DNA from: Strongylocentrotus purpuratus
Lineage: Eukaryota > Echinodermata > Echinoidea > Camarodonta > Strongylocentrotidae
Length of the DNA: 64,000 bases
Assembly: GCF_000002235.5 (NCBI RefSeq)
Contig: NW_022145603.1
Span: 32,666,445-32,730,444 of the forward strand
Reading direction: 5' to 3'
Shown: positions 13,444-24,957 of the stretch, in pieces
Position numbering within the stretch: position 1 is the first letter of the stretch
Layout of the letters: every line of letters begins with the position of its first letter
Made by a program: the position numbers and the translations under genes
The notes under the pieces: generated by a model
The model's database searches: none
What the model saw: the letters and a program-made list of their open reading frames with translations, nothing else
What the model was told of the DNA's origin: nothing

Positions 13444-14819
13444 TCTAGTTATTATTGTATTAATACTATGAGCACGCCATAACATTGTTTCACTGAGCGC
13501 TCTATTGAAAGAACAAAACTATTAATTTAATCACAGAACATAATTTAGCCTAGATGTAGAAAAGCTTGTAGCTTAAGTATGTATTCAATAGTTATTCATA
13601 TTCATTCATTACATTCTCATTCATTGCTTTGATACTTTTGTGTGTTAGTGGTACCAGACACAATTAGCATTTTATTCTATTTTCTGGTCCCATGTATCCT
13701 TTCAAAGTTGAACATTCACAGTTGATCGTTATATTGATGTACTTTTTTTGTGTGGATAATAAAAATTCAAACTTAAACTCACTCAAACATGTAATTCAAT
13801 ATTCACCACAATGATCTTTTTGGCAATGTTTTTCGCTGTATGGAAAGCGTGCAAATTATAAATGCTCATACTTTCATAAACATGTATTACTTCCCTCATC
13901 CCCATCGTACTTTGTAAGGGATGGTTTTTCTTATTCCTCGAAACAAGATTTTTAAGATTAAGGATCTTTTTTTTCTTTGTCAGATTAAGGCACATTGTGT
14001 ATTGCGTTATATCCAGGAAAAATTCGGTACATAATGTGCCTTACCAGACAATCTAACAATTTACAACTTCCCGTCCTCGAGCGTACCCTTTTTGAAAACA
14101 AACAACAGTCCCTCTCAGTCTCTTTCTTTAAAGAATTCGGTTTAGTGGTCTGTAGCCTACATTGACAAATTAAGAAAAGTTGTAGCTCAAGTTTATGCCA
14201 AAAACATGTAAAATTGTCGAATTTACTTCAAAAGAAAATTGAAGAAAAAATAACTTCAGCCATAAGCATCAAATTACAACTAAACGAGCAGGACCCATTC
14301 ATCTCTTTCTGTTCCTCTCTCTCTCTCTCTCTTCCTCTTTTTTGTATCTCTCTCCTTCTCTATCTTGCTCTTTCTCGCCTTACCACACTCTGACACACTC
14401 ACTTTCCGTTACTTTTTATGTTTTCCTCTTCTCTCTACCCTGCTTCTTTCATTCTCTCTATTTCAACATCGTATAGCGCTTTCCACTGTTTCCACAGTTT
14501 TTTGAGAGGGGGAAGGGGGTGACAACTGTCCACCTACTAATTCCACTTTGGTGTTGTTTTTTGTTTGTTTGTGTGCCAACATCTCGCATGTTCGTTTGAT
14601 TAAATGATTATTCCTTTTCATGACCTAATCATTGACTACTTTAACTAAATTTTGGAGCATGTAATATACAAGCATGTCTTTGTTATTTAAACATGCCATA
14701 CTACGTTGAAGAAAAGAAAGATCATAAGAAGTGAATAATATATATTGCTAAATTTATTATTGTATATTGACTGAGATATACGTAAAAAAATTTAATTACC
14801 AGAAATGTATTTTTTTACG
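13444..14819. other. Intergenic spacer
   Basis: AT-rich sequence with no supported gene. It contains a CT microsatellite at about 14316-14332 inside a pyrimidine-rich stretch (14290-14460). Open frames are short and show no family resemblance. Confidence 0.5.
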
Positions 14820-15452
14820 CTGTGGCATAATGTTTCAATTTTCATTTCAGTAGAATACATGGGCTATTTGGCCGTTATGAGTAGCTTCAGGGCTACGGTG
14901 AGGGGATGCTCAGGAACCCAAACATTGTGTAATATTGGTAGACTTGATACGTATCTTTACTTAAACACACTTCCAATTATCTTTAGAAAAAAATTGTAAA
15001 TCATTCTCATTAGTTTCATGCTCTTATTTTTTTTCAATTGTGGTCATTTTAAGCAGATTTTAGAAGATTGTTGAGACATATTTGGCTATCAAAGCCGCAA
15101 ACCGAAAATGTATCAATATATTTTGGTACCAGCATATAGAGATTTACTGTGCTCCCGTTACCTCAGAAAAGCGGTCCATTTGACGGACGTGAGTAGCAGA
15201 TTCTGTGAGCCCTTTTGGAGCAACGGGTCAATGTGGTCAGTTTTGTTGTAATATTCATGGTAGGTTTTCTACGCCAAACAAACATTTTAAGCCAAAGTAT
15301 TCGATCTGAAATGCAAAAAAAAAAGGTTTGGCCCCTAGAATATTACGTTTTCGCACTTGGGACACAATTGGCAACAATTTAAATTTTACACTTGAATCCA
15401 TGATTTAAAAAAGTGAACTCCGTTTCCCCGCTGTGGAGGCTATGTACCTAAC
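14820..15452. repeat. Duplicated block, copy 1, left part
   Basis: From the motif ggcataatgtttcaatt onward this stretch aligns with 43314-43332 and then 44474-45003. Shared landmarks include atacatgggctatt, cagggct-cggtga, aatattggtagacttga and the final ctatgtacctaac. It is non-coding. It ends exactly where the BEL/Pao element begins and resumes at 22018, so it supplies the left flank of that insertion. Confidence 0.85.
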
Positions 15453-15817
15453 TGGTACGCTCAAAAAATGAAGACGGGACTAGGTTTCCGCTTGGTTGTA
15501 TATGAACTCAACGATATGCCAGTTGAGCTATTTTACAACCAAGCGGAAACCTAGTCCCGTCTTCATTTTTTGAGCGTACCAACAATTCAACTTGTTTTGC
15601 GGAAATTGCTAGCGACTCTGAAATACCGTTGCCATTTTCCTAAACCTGGAATTCTGGCCTCTAAATAAGCGTCTGAAATGATATGTCAGACCACATCCGT
15701 GGAAAAATGTGCTCTGCAACGTATACACTTAATTGACCCTAGAAGTAGGTCAGGGTCAATACGGTATCTTGCAAAAATCTTGGAAAAAACAAATAACTTT
15801 CATGTTTCGCTGAAACA
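15453..15817 (-). repeat. BEL/Pao 3' LTR
   Basis: 365 bp, matching the LTR at 21653-22017. Its first 129 bp on the plus strand form a perfect inverted repeat with 48-bp arms (15453-15500 and 15534-15581) around a 33-nt loop. The loop contains a smaller complementary pair, ctcaac/gttgag. The tip of one arm is the LTR end itself. Confidence 0.95.
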
Positions 15818-16487
15818 ACCTCCCCCCAATGAGGGCAACAATAAAATTGACATCATTTTCATAAAAGTACGCAATGTTTCTCATTTAAAAATAGAACAAA
15901 ATACTTTCTTCAGTGTTTCACTCCAAAATCTGTAAATGACTCATAGCTAAGATGTGAAAAATACTTCTTCTCATTCTGCTTAATTAACACTTTAACAGTC
16001 TAAATTACCATCCAAACTATTAGCAAGGCTAATGAAAAGTATCTACAAACCTGCACGAACCTGAAAAAACAATTGTTGCATGAAAATACACAAATTTACA
16101 TTTCCTGTCCAAAAATATCAAATGGATATTCCATACCAGTTTGCTTCCTTTATACATAATCATAGAAATCAACTTTTCTCTGCAAACTTTCTTTGCTGAA
16201 TTTGCTAATAAATGGCAAATATCACTCAAAATCTCAAATACAAAAAATGTATTCAAAATGTACTAAACTTTGTACATAATTTCAAACTGTTGAATTTTGT
16301 TCTCAGTGTAAACTGTGCCAAAAGTCAATTCCCTTGTAACAATAGCAAAAATTAAAATTTGCACCAACAAAGCTTTGTTATCATCTATCTTCTTAAAGCT
16401 GGAAAAAGTTGATTTTGAACAAGAACATAGAAAGTTTATAAATTTGTTATTCTGTGAATACTATAGACAGACATATTTCTGTTCAAT

Positions 16488-19400
16488 CTACTCTTCGTAT
16501 CCTTCTGCTGGATATAATACGACCACTTTGTTTATTGGCCTTCTATACTCAGAATTTGCCGTCTTTACTGTCACGTTTCTGATCTTATTATCAGTTCCAG
16601 GAAAAACTTCAACAATTCTCCCTAATGTCCATTTTCCTCGAAGAGCGTTCTGATCTGACAATATAACTATGTCATCTACTCGAAGATTACGTCTATCAAC
16701 ATTCCACTTCTTTCGCGGTACTAAGATTGGAAATACATCGCGATTCCATGCCTTCCAGAATGAGTCGACGATTCGTTGTACAAATTCGACTCTATGTCGC
16801 GGATTCTTCGTTTCTCTGAACGGACCCTGGGGTACCCTACTGGATGCTCTCCCTAACAAAACATCATTGGGACAGAGATAACTACCATCGTCGGGGTCAT
16901 TCGGTACCCTCCCTATTGGACGCTGATTGACGAGGTTTGCTACTTCTACCAAACAGGTATATAACTCAAAAGGAGTGAGGACCTGATCACCTATAGCTTT
17001 CTTTAATGCGGACTTACTACTCTTCACAAGTGCTTCAGCACATCCATTCTGATGAGGAGCTGAAGGGGTTGTAAACCTCCACTCTACACCTTTCTCCGCA
17101 CAAAACTCGCGTAGTAGATCGCTATCCCATCCCTTTACCATCTCATGTAGCTCACGTACCGCTCCCACAAATTGTGTACCATTATCGCTCAGGATGACCT
17201 TCGGTTGACCTCTAAATGCGAAAAACCTACGTATAACCTGAAGAAACTCCATTGTAGAAACATCTACCGCTAGGTCAAGGTGTACCGCTCTTGTGTTAAG
17301 ACACGTGAAGATCACTCCATAGTGCTTAGCAACCTTATTCCGCCCCACCTTCACGCTGTACGGCCCAAAGTAGTCGCACGAAGTATACAGGAATGGAGGC
17401 GAAAACGGTGTCATACGTATCTCTGGTAGCTCAGCCATAAACTGCGACTCGACCTTGTGCTGCATCTTACGACACATCACGCACCTGTGCTTGATAGTCT
17501 TGGCAAGCCTATGTATGCCAATCACCCAGTAGTTGCTTCTCACTTTCGCTGCCGTTGTCGCAACTCCATCATGCCCCAATTCATGGACATGCTTAGTGAT
17601 GAGCGTAGAGATGCGATGCTGATGAGGTAATAACACAGGATGCCTGCTGTCATACGAAATCACGCCTTCTCCAACTCTACCTCCAACTCTGATGATTCCA
17701 TTCTCTATGTAGGGTGTTAGAGTCTTGAACTCCCCCTTCTTCAGTCTGTCATGAAGCGGTTTCTGAGCCTCTCTGACCCAGTACATCTCTGCATCACCTA
17801 GTTCAGCTGCTGTAAGTGGTCCTGCCGTCACTTTCCCTCTCTCATCTCCTGATCTTACCCTCGCCTTCATGTTGTGGGTAAATCTCCGTACATATGCAGT
17901 GACTCTCACTAGTTTTCTCCAGCTGGAAACTCTTTCACAGTCGATGCTGTCTGATGCCAATACTACATTCGACACCTGTTGAACTTTACGCCTTTCACTG
18001 TCCATTGACGAAATCTCAGATTTCGTCTCACTCTGTGGCCACTCCTCCTCAGGCGATCTTAGAAATTGAGGACCACATCTACACCTCTCTAACTTCTCTA
18101 CTGTAACACCTCTCGAAATGTCGTCAGCTGGGTTTTCTGCTCCACTCACATGTCTCCACTGTTGGGGATTCGACTTGCTTTGGATTTCTCCTACTCGAGC
18201 TGACACAAAGGGCTTAAAATTTCTTGCCTGACTTCGAACCCATCCAAGCACTATCATGCTATCTGTCATGAACACTGTCTCTCTTAACTCTAGTGTGGTC
18301 TCATCTCTGATGGTTGCATCAAGTCTAACAGCAACCACTGCAGCTTGTAGCTCCAATCTCGGCAGCGTCAACTTCTTTAGTGGTGCTACTCTAGATTTCG
18401 CCGTCACAAATCTAACATCATAGCTGCCATCCTCTAACTCCCAACGAATGTAAACACAAGCTCCAAACGCCTCTTCAGATGCATCACAAAAGACACATAA
18501 TGTAGGTAGTCTCATTGCACCGGGTGGTGTCAAACATCTCTGGAAGGACACTCCATCTAAGTTCTCCATCTCTCTGAAGAGTTTTACCCATTCTGCCTTT
18601 TCTCTGGAGGGTAGCTCTTCATCCCAATCTAAACCAAGCTGCCACAGGCGTTGCATTCCTATCTTTGCCTTCACCAGTAATGCTGAAGCAAATCCTATGG
18701 GATCAAAGATCTTTGCAATCTGGCTTAGTATCCGTCTCTTTGTCCATTTGCTGTCGGTGTCTTTCTGTTCGTCTGGAAGATCTGGGATCATACTTCTTTT
18801 CACTCTGTATGAAAACTCATCTGTGTTTTGGTTCCATACCATCCCCAGAACCTTCTCCTCACTCAGATTCTCAAGAACGTTGGTTTTCATCTGAGAAGTC
18901 TCATCTTTCAGCTGTTCGTTGGATTGCCAACCCTTCACCTTGAAGCCTCCGTCAGCTAGCACCTCATCTATGTCCTTGACAAGATCTTTCGCCTCCTCTG
19001 ACGTTCTTACTGAGGTACATATGTCGTCCATGTACGTATCACGTTTCAGTACTTCTGCTGCCTTAGGATGTTGAGACTCTCCCTCTACTGCTGTCCTCCT
19101 CAGAGCTATCTGGGCCATTGCTGCAGCAGGCTTATCTCCAAACGTGACTACAGTTTTCACGTACACATCCGGTTCTCTTTCTGAATCTAATCCTCTCCAC
19201 AAGTACCGATGGACGTGCTGATCGGATTCTGGAATCAGTACTCGGTGGTACATCTTGGATATGTCGGCGCATATCGCAACTCTGTGTTCTCTGAAGCGAA
19301 GGAGTACTCCGAACAGACTCTGTAATAAGTCTGGCCCTTTGAACCAGTAGTCGTTCAGACACTGTCCCTTGAAAACTGCTGATGAGTTAAACACAATTCT

Positions 19401-21608
19401 CACAGGTGTGCTCTTTTTTTCCGGCCTGACAACCGCATGATGACCAATGTAATGGACAGGCCCATCATGCCTCTTCTTCTCTTCATCGGTCAGCTTTCTC
19501 GAAAACCCCATCTCGACCATCTCTTGCATCTGCTGTTTGTAAACTTCAGCATGCTCTGGGTTCTTTGCAAGCCTTTTCTCCGTCGCCTGAAGCATTCTCT
19601 CTGCTTGCACTCTGTTGTCGGGCAGCTTCTCTGGGTTATCCTTCCATGGGTAAGGAACAAGCCACTGCTTACCCACTTTCTTGGCAGAGTTCCAGATAAG
19701 ATCATGTTCATCTTTCTCTACTTTAGTCATCCTTTCGGCTTCACAATGACAACCCACATCAACTCCCATCGACTCTGTAGTCCAAAACGCTGATAAGTCA
19801 GTTGCTGGACCCAGTTGCACGTTGAGCACTCTATTCTGATACTGCTGGTTCAGCTTAGATGCTCCAAACACCACCCATCCAAGTGGTGACTTCCTAAAGA
19901 TGAAGTTGCCTCGTTGTCTCGTTTCACCTGCGTGCATCATAGCGTGGTCAATTCCTATCAGAAGATCTATAGACCCACTACCTCTACGTAACTCTCTGGG
20001 GTTGAGGCCTACTTGCCGGGCAAGATTATCAGTGTTCACCTCCTCAATGTCATCATTGATGCACGGTAATCCAACAGCTAATATCTTATGGATTGTCTTC
20101 CCATCTACTGAACTGACCGGCACTCTATACAAGGATGTTGTCACAGATTCCTCTACACAGCCCACCTTGGTTATTGTGATACTGATGCTCTTTCCTGTCA
20201 GTCCCAAGTCTTCAGCGAGCCCTTGTCTGATGATGCTGATCTGGGCCCCTGAATCTAACAGCACGTTTCCTTGGATCTTCAGCTCTGAACCTGAAAACCT
20301 TGCCCTGATGACGGGTAGCATGGCTTCAGTACCTCTTACAAGGGCTACTCCCACCGCATTGTTGTCCATGCTGGGATGTAACAAAGGATGGTGAAAGAAC
20401 TTGCATGGTTGCCCCTTGTATTTCTCTGGACACCGTCTCCTTTTCTTGCAAGTAGCCATTCGATGCTCTCTGCCGGCTTGCTTCAAACAGCTATAACAAG
20501 CTCGGTTACTCTTCACCATCTCCAACCTCTCCGCTGTAGACTTATCGAGGAAAGTCTTGCATTGGTCAGTCCAGTGCCCATCCTTATTCTTGCAGATCCA
20601 GCAACGATAGTCTTGCTGTCTCTCCTCAAATGCTGTAACCTGACTAACAGCGGATCTGGACTTAGAGGCTGCATCATTCCTTACTGGAGCAGATGATCTT
20701 ATCCTTGCTCTCAACTCAATCTCCATCCACTTCAACAGTGCCTCTAATGTCGCCGTTGTTCCTTCTCCTTGCTTTCGGAACCACATCTGTCGATCTGTGA
20801 CATAGAGCTTCTTCTCAATGATGGCTAGCATGTGACTATTGTTCATATCCTCAGCTCTATCTACCTCCTTCAAGGTATTGAAACTTCTGCGTATGAGATT
20901 CACAAAGTCACAGAATCTCTCATCTTCCCCATCTTTCAGAGGACGAAATCGGGATACGTCTTCCATAATAGCATCAGCTACCATCCTTGAGTCTCCGTAG
21001 AGCAGATCTAGCTGACCCCATGCAGCTTCATAATCTCGCCCTATTCCTCTAATGTGTTGAAGTGGCTTCCCCTTCAAACAAGACCTCAGGATCATCAAAG
21101 CATCCCTCTCATCGTAGTGTGGATGTATAACATGCTGAAAATCAGCCTTGAATACATTGTATTCTCTTATGTCTCCTTGGAACGTTGGTAACTTAGGCCT
21201 CTCCATGTTGAAGCGAGGAGCTTGAGGCCGGTTCGACTCTGCTTGAACAACAGTTCTCTGGGAGCTCTCCTCATCTCTCTCTGTTGGTTGTTGAGGCTCT
21301 TGCGACGAAGACATCTGAGAGATATAATCCTTCTCTCGGATCTGGAGCTTGCAGAAATAATTCTGGCACTCATCAAGCCATAGCTCCTCCTTGTTGAATT
21401 CTTCATCGTTCTCAATCTTCTCTGTATAGGCCTCGTGTTTGGATTGGAGGTCTACGTAAGCCTGGTTGGCTTGTTTGAAAGCTTCCTTCACCTCTTCCAC
21501 CGGCCGCTTTTCCTCTATCAGGAAATCCAAAACATTCCCCAACCTGGTGAACTTGGCTTTGGTCCCTCTCCTCTTCAACCTTAGGCTTGTCATGTCATCA
21601 GTCGGCAT
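16488..21608 (-). CDS. BEL/Pao Gag-Pol polyprotein
   Basis: One frame of 1706 codons holds the family parts in order. First comes a charged coiled gag start and a DUF1759-type capsid region. A Cys/His knuckle region follows (CWICKNKDGHWTDQC and more). Next are an aspartic protease (LDSGAQISI near 20246-20265) and an A17-type reverse transcriptase with YMDD near 19022-19034. An RNase H region, an integrase zinc finger, an integrase core (SDNGTQF near 17167-17190) and a DUF5641-like C-terminal domain complete it. The order and the single fused frame fit BEL/Pao rather than Gypsy or Copia. The copy looks whole. Whether it is expressed cannot be told from sequence. Confidence 0.95.
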   Translation of the reverse strand: MPTDDMTSLRLKRRGTKAKFTRLGNVLDFLIEEKRPVEEVKEAFKQANQAYVDLQSKHEAYTEKIENDEEFNKEELWLDECQNYFCKLQIREKDYISQMSSSQEPQQPTERDEESSQRTVVQAESNRPQAPRFNMERPKLPTFQGDIREYNVFKADFQHVIHPHYDERDALMILRSCLKGKPLQHIRGIGRDYEAAWGQLDLLYGDSRMVADAIMEDVSRFRPLKDGEDERFCDFVNLIRRSFNTLKEVDRAEDMNNSHMLAIIEKKLYVTDRQMWFRKQGEGTTATLEALLKWMEIELRARIRSSAPVRNDAASKSRSAVSQVTAFEERQQDYRCWICKNKDGHWTDQCKTFLDKSTAERLEMVKSNRACYSCLKQAGREHRMATCKKRRRCPEKYKGQPCKFFHHPLLHPSMDNNAVGVALVRGTEAMLPVIRARFSGSELKIQGNVLLDSGAQISIIRQGLAEDLGLTGKSISITITKVGCVEESVTTSLYRVPVSSVDGKTIHKILAVGLPCINDDIEEVNTDNLARQVGLNPRELRRGSGSIDLLIGIDHAMMHAGETRQRGNFIFRKSPLGWVVFGASKLNQQYQNRVLNVQLGPATDLSAFWTTESMGVDVGCHCEAERMTKVEKDEHDLIWNSAKKVGKQWLVPYPWKDNPEKLPDNRVQAERMLQATEKRLAKNPEHAEVYKQQMQEMVEMGFSRKLTDEEKKRHDGPVHYIGHHAVVRPEKKSTPVRIVFNSSAVFKGQCLNDYWFKGPDLLQSLFGVLLRFREHRVAICADISKMYHRVLIPESDQHVHRYLWRGLDSEREPDVYVKTVVTFGDKPAAAMAQIALRRTAVEGESQHPKAAEVLKRDTYMDDICTSVRTSEEAKDLVKDIDEVLADGGFKVKGWQSNEQLKDETSQMKTNVLENLSEEKVLGMVWNQNTDEFSYRVKRSMIPDLPDEQKDTDSKWTKRRILSQIAKIFDPIGFASALLVKAKIGMQRLWQLGLDWDEELPSREKAEWVKLFREMENLDGVSFQRCLTPPGAMRLPTLCVFCDASEEAFGACVYIRWELEDGSYDVRFVTAKSRVAPLKKLTLPRLELQAAVVAVRLDATIRDETTLELRETVFMTDSMIVLGWVRSQARNFKPFVSARVGEIQSKSNPQQWRHVSGAENPADDISRGVTVEKLERCRCGPQFLRSPEEEWPQSETKSEISSMDSERRKVQQVSNVVLASDSIDCERVSSWRKLVRVTAYVRRFTHNMKARVRSGDERGKVTAGPLTAAELGDAEMYWVREAQKPLHDRLKKGEFKTLTPYIENGIIRVGGRVGEGVISYDSRHPVLLPHQHRISTLITKHVHELGHDGVATTAAKVRSNYWVIGIHRLAKTIKHRCVMCRKMQHKVESQFMAELPEIRMTPFSPPFLYTSCDYFGPYSVKVGRNKVAKHYGVIFTCLNTRAVHLDLAVDVSTMEFLQVIRRFFAFRGQPKVILSDNGTQFVGAVRELHEMVKGWDSDLLREFCAEKGVEWRFTTPSAPHQNGCAEALVKSSKSALKKAIGDQVLTPFELYTCLVEVANLVNQRPIGRVPNDPDDGSYLCPNDVLLGRASSRVPQGPFRETKNPRHRVEFVQRIVDSFWKAWNRDVFPILVPRKKWNVDRRNLRVDDIVILSDQNALRGKWTLGRIVEVFPGTDNKIRNVTVKTANSEYRRPINKVVVLYPAEGYEE

Positions 21609-21652
21609 TGCTTCAGTTCTCGATGTACCGGCTCTGAAACAAGTTGAATTGT

Positions 21653-22017
21653 TGGTACGCTCAAAAAATGAAGACGGGACTAGGTTTCCGCTTGGTTGTA
21701 TATGAACTCAACGATATGCCAGTTGAGCTATTTTACAACCAAGCGGAAACCTAGTCCCGTCTTCATTTTTTGAGCGTACCAACAATTCAACTTGTTTTGC
21801 GGAAATTGCTAGCGACTCTGAAATACCGTTGCCATTTTCCTAAACCTGGAATTCTGGCCTCTAAATAAGCGTCTGAAATGATATGTCAGACCACATCCGT
21901 GGAAAAATGTGCTCTGCAACGTATACACTTAATTGACCCTAGAAGTAGGTCAGGGTCAATACGGTATCTTGCAAAAATCTTGGAAAAAACAAATAACTTT
22001 CATGTTTCGCTGAAACA
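21653..22017 (-). repeat. BEL/Pao 5' LTR
   Basis: Same 365-bp sequence as the other LTR, with 48-bp hairpin arms at 21653-21700 and 21734-21781. Here the palindrome runs 16 bp further: aaacaagttgaattgt in the element interior (21637-21652) is the inverse of 21782-21797 inside the LTR, giving 64-bp arms. The interior side is where a primer-binding site would lie. Confidence 0.95.
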
Positions 22018-22446
22018 CTAACTATCATGGAAGCAATGCAGACACTAATTTCTATAATAACAATTGTTTGGAATTTACTATGGACTTTAACCCAGGGGAC
22101 CTTTTGTGGGGCGAGTTGAATAGCAGGTTAAGAAAAAATAAATGTCTTCATCATTATATGCATAAATACTAGACATACACCGGTGGCTGATCCAGGGACC
22201 AGGGTGCACCCCAATACAACAGGGAATGAAAGATTAATATATGAGATGGTTATGAAATGATTAATTGAATATATACCACATTGCAAGTTATTAACCAAAC
22301 TGCTGCAAACTGAAACATCTTGAATGTGTATTTTCTTTTCATATCACCTCGTGGAAAACAAAGGGAAATTCAAAGGGAAAGTCAACATTTAGTGCTATTA
22401 GGAACATACACGACTTATAAAAACTACAATATAAACATACTACATA
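22018..22446. repeat. Duplicated block, copy 1, middle part
   Basis: Continues the alignment with the second copy at about 44999-45570. Landmarks are ctaacta-catg, aatgcagacacta, ggactttaacc, gcgagttgaatag, gctgatccagggaccaggg and ccaaactg. It is non-coding and ends where the TIR element at 22447 begins. Confidence 0.8.
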
Positions 22447-24957
22447 ATAGGATTTCCCGGCCAAATTCGCGAGTTTGTCATTCAAATTAATTTGTCTTGC
22501 GTTCAAATTCGACGGTTTTAGTGCAGTCAGGTATATCTCGGGTTAATATTCCCTTTTCTAGTTTTCAAATCTATGGAATTTTCGTTAGAATCTACGTATT
22601 TTTCATTCAAATTAATGAACAATGTGCTTCTTTCGCTATTTGGTCATTCGATTAGGCGCAACACGATTTTCTGACAGCGCGACGGTGTACTTCTAGCATT
22701 CTAATTCATTTGTAGCATTCAAATTATCACTTTGTGTACTTAAATTTATGATCAATATACATTTCTCGTTAATTACACACTTTTTATAGCTCATTCTTTT
22801 TCTTTCAAGATTGTTTTTTCATGTGTATTTCATCATATTTAATTTTCTTGCACTTATACACTTATACTTATTAGATTTATCTGATATTCATCAGCATTTA
22901 AGTTTGATTGTTAAGAAGAAAACAACGACTTGCATCTACGGACCCGATGGTCTCAGTATATTTGTAAATATTCATGTAAGGAATTTGTTTGTCTAATGTT
23001 TCATCATAAATTTATCATAATTTCATCATAATTTCAGTATGGAAGAAGGGTACAATATTGTGACTGGGGTAGGGACTAGAGTCAACAATTTGAATATGAT
23101 TCATTATATAGCCATGTCTTTAGCCATCGATCTGGTGGCGGGAAAGTAAACTATGAAATTCTTTAAAGGTAAAGACCAGTATTGGAAACGCCCCAATTAC
23201 AAAAAATGAAATGGAAGCTCTCATTACCAATCATGTGAAAGAAAATGTTTTGACTAATACATGATGATAAAAAATTTGCCGGGAAACCGCCTACTAATTC
23301 ATATATTTGGTAAATTTGTTTCTGTGGTCTGTGAGAGATATAGGGTAGTCCCATATACATCTTTCTGTGTATAGTGCTTGTAGCTTTACGAAGAATGGGC
23401 CAAATTTCTTATCATTTTGATGATTCCAGAACCTTGCAGATGCTAGATGCTAGATGATCAACCTTTTATGATCGATTTCACAACGTTTCTTTCACAATGC
23501 AATCGCTTGACCATAACTGGTCTTTACCTTTAAAAAAATAGAGGGGTGTGCTGGGTATAAGAGACGATGTGAATTACTTTTGTAAAATTCCGAGTATGTA
23601 GTAAAAAGGGGCGATTGAGGGTACCCCCACCTTTCCCGGGTATATGAACATGTCCGTGCAGAAATGCCATATCCCTTGATTTCGCTCCTTCTTTACTGAC
23701 TACACCCATCTGCATTGCTCTGAACATAAATAAATGGAATAACAGTTTAGACCATAATGGAAAATCATGCATTTTAACTGCATTATTTAAAAACTGTACA
23801 AGTTTGTTGCAATTCTTCCCCCTAACATTCCTAACTTGACTAAAAATATTACGAATACGAATGACAGGTGTTAATTTGAATGATAACAATTATGCTTCGA
23901 CAAGTGAATATCAATTTGAATGCTAGTTGAGCAGTTTCTAAATTGAATGACAGATCTATGAAACCCTTCGACTAAAATCCTAAATCAAATACAAAAACTG
24001 GAAAATTGAATGATAAATAGCATGTCAAAGCCGATCTGCGCTAACTTAAATGCAAAGTAAATGAATTCGAATGACGAACACGCGAATTTGGCTGGGAAAT
24101 CCTATAATTCATTTGTAGCATACTAGCATAAAGCACACTAAAATTAATGTTCAATAAACATTTCTCGCTTATTAAACACTTTTTATAGCACATTCTTTTT
24201 TTTTCAAGATCGTTTTTTCATGTGTATTTCATCCAATTTTATTTTCCTGCATTTATAGTCTTTATATACGTTTAGATTTATCAGATATTCATCAGCCTTT
24301 AAGTTTCATTGTTTAAAAAGAAAATTACATCTACGGACTTGATGGTCTCAATATTTGTGTAAATTTATATGTAAGGAAGTTGTTTGTCTTGTGTTTCATC
24401 ATTATTTTATCACAATTTCATTATTGAGGAAGGGTACAATAATGTGACTGGGGTACTTGTTTTTAATATTCCCACTTTTCCAGGGTATATGAACATGTCC
24501 GTTCAGAAATGCCATATCCCTTGATTTCGCCCCTTCTTTACCTAATGTCTGACTACGAACATATGCTTTGTCCTCAAAGTTAATACATTTAATAACAGAA
24601 AAGACCCCAATGGCAAATCATGTATTTAATTGCATTTTTTTAAAGCTGTAAACGTGTGTTGCATTTCTTTCCCCTAACATTCCTAACTTAAAAAAACATA
24701 ATTCGAATACGAATGACAGGTGTAAATTTGAATGATAACAATGACGCCTCGACAAGTGACGATTAATTTGAATGCTAGTTGAGCAGTTTCTAAATTGAAT
24801 GACAGATCTATACAATCTTTCGACCAAAATCCTAAATTAAATACAAAATCGGGAAAATTGAATGACAATTGTCATGGCAAAGCTGATCTGTGCTAACTTA
24901 AATGCAAAGTAAATGAATTTGAATGACAAACTCGCGAATTTGGCCGGGAAATCCTAT
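22447..24957. mobile_element. TIR element with 42-bp termini and a partial second copy
   Basis: The left end (ataggatttcccggccaaat, 22447 on) and right end (mirror image ending at 24957) match perfectly for 42 bp. A third terminus lies inside at about 24063-24105. Sequence after it repeats the element from about 22700 onward, so this is one full copy (22447-24105) followed by a 5'-truncated second copy (24106-24957). Many subterminal motifs with core cattcaa on the left and ttgaatg on the right face each other, as expected of transposase-binding repeats. No transposase frame was found. The first copy carries a MITE at 23167-23529. The superfamily is unassigned. Confidence 0.8.
23167..23529. 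mobile_element. TTAA-flanked MITE, family 1 copy a
   Basis: Bounded by TTAA at 23163-23166 and 23530-23533, with ends aggtaaagaccagt and actggtctttacct. The second copy, in opposite orientation, is at 38148-38535. Shared internal landmarks are ttggaaacgcccc, gggaaaccgcctact and the catgtg/ggtaat motif. TTAA target duplication suggests a Kolobok- or piggyBac-type source. It has no coding capacity. Confidence 0.8.

Larger units (their letters stand above)
15453..22017 (-). mobile_element. BEL/Pao LTR retrotransposon, whole-looking
   Basis: The element is 6565 bp on the minus strand, bounded by two 365-bp direct LTRs (15453-15817 and 21653-22017) that I read as identical. Each LTR starts TG and ends CA on the plus strand. 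The target-site duplication is 5 bp, ctaac, at 15448-15452 and 22018-22022, the usual size for BEL/Pao. The related locus near 45000 has a single uninterrupted ctaac, confirming the boundaries. One long reading frame fills the interior, with no break seen. Identical LTRs and an open frame point to a very recent insertion. No envelope gene is visible. Confidence 0.97.

Noticed and set aside
18665-21705. Plus-strand frames across the retrotransposon
   Set aside because: Opposite-strand shadows of the long Gag-Pol frame.
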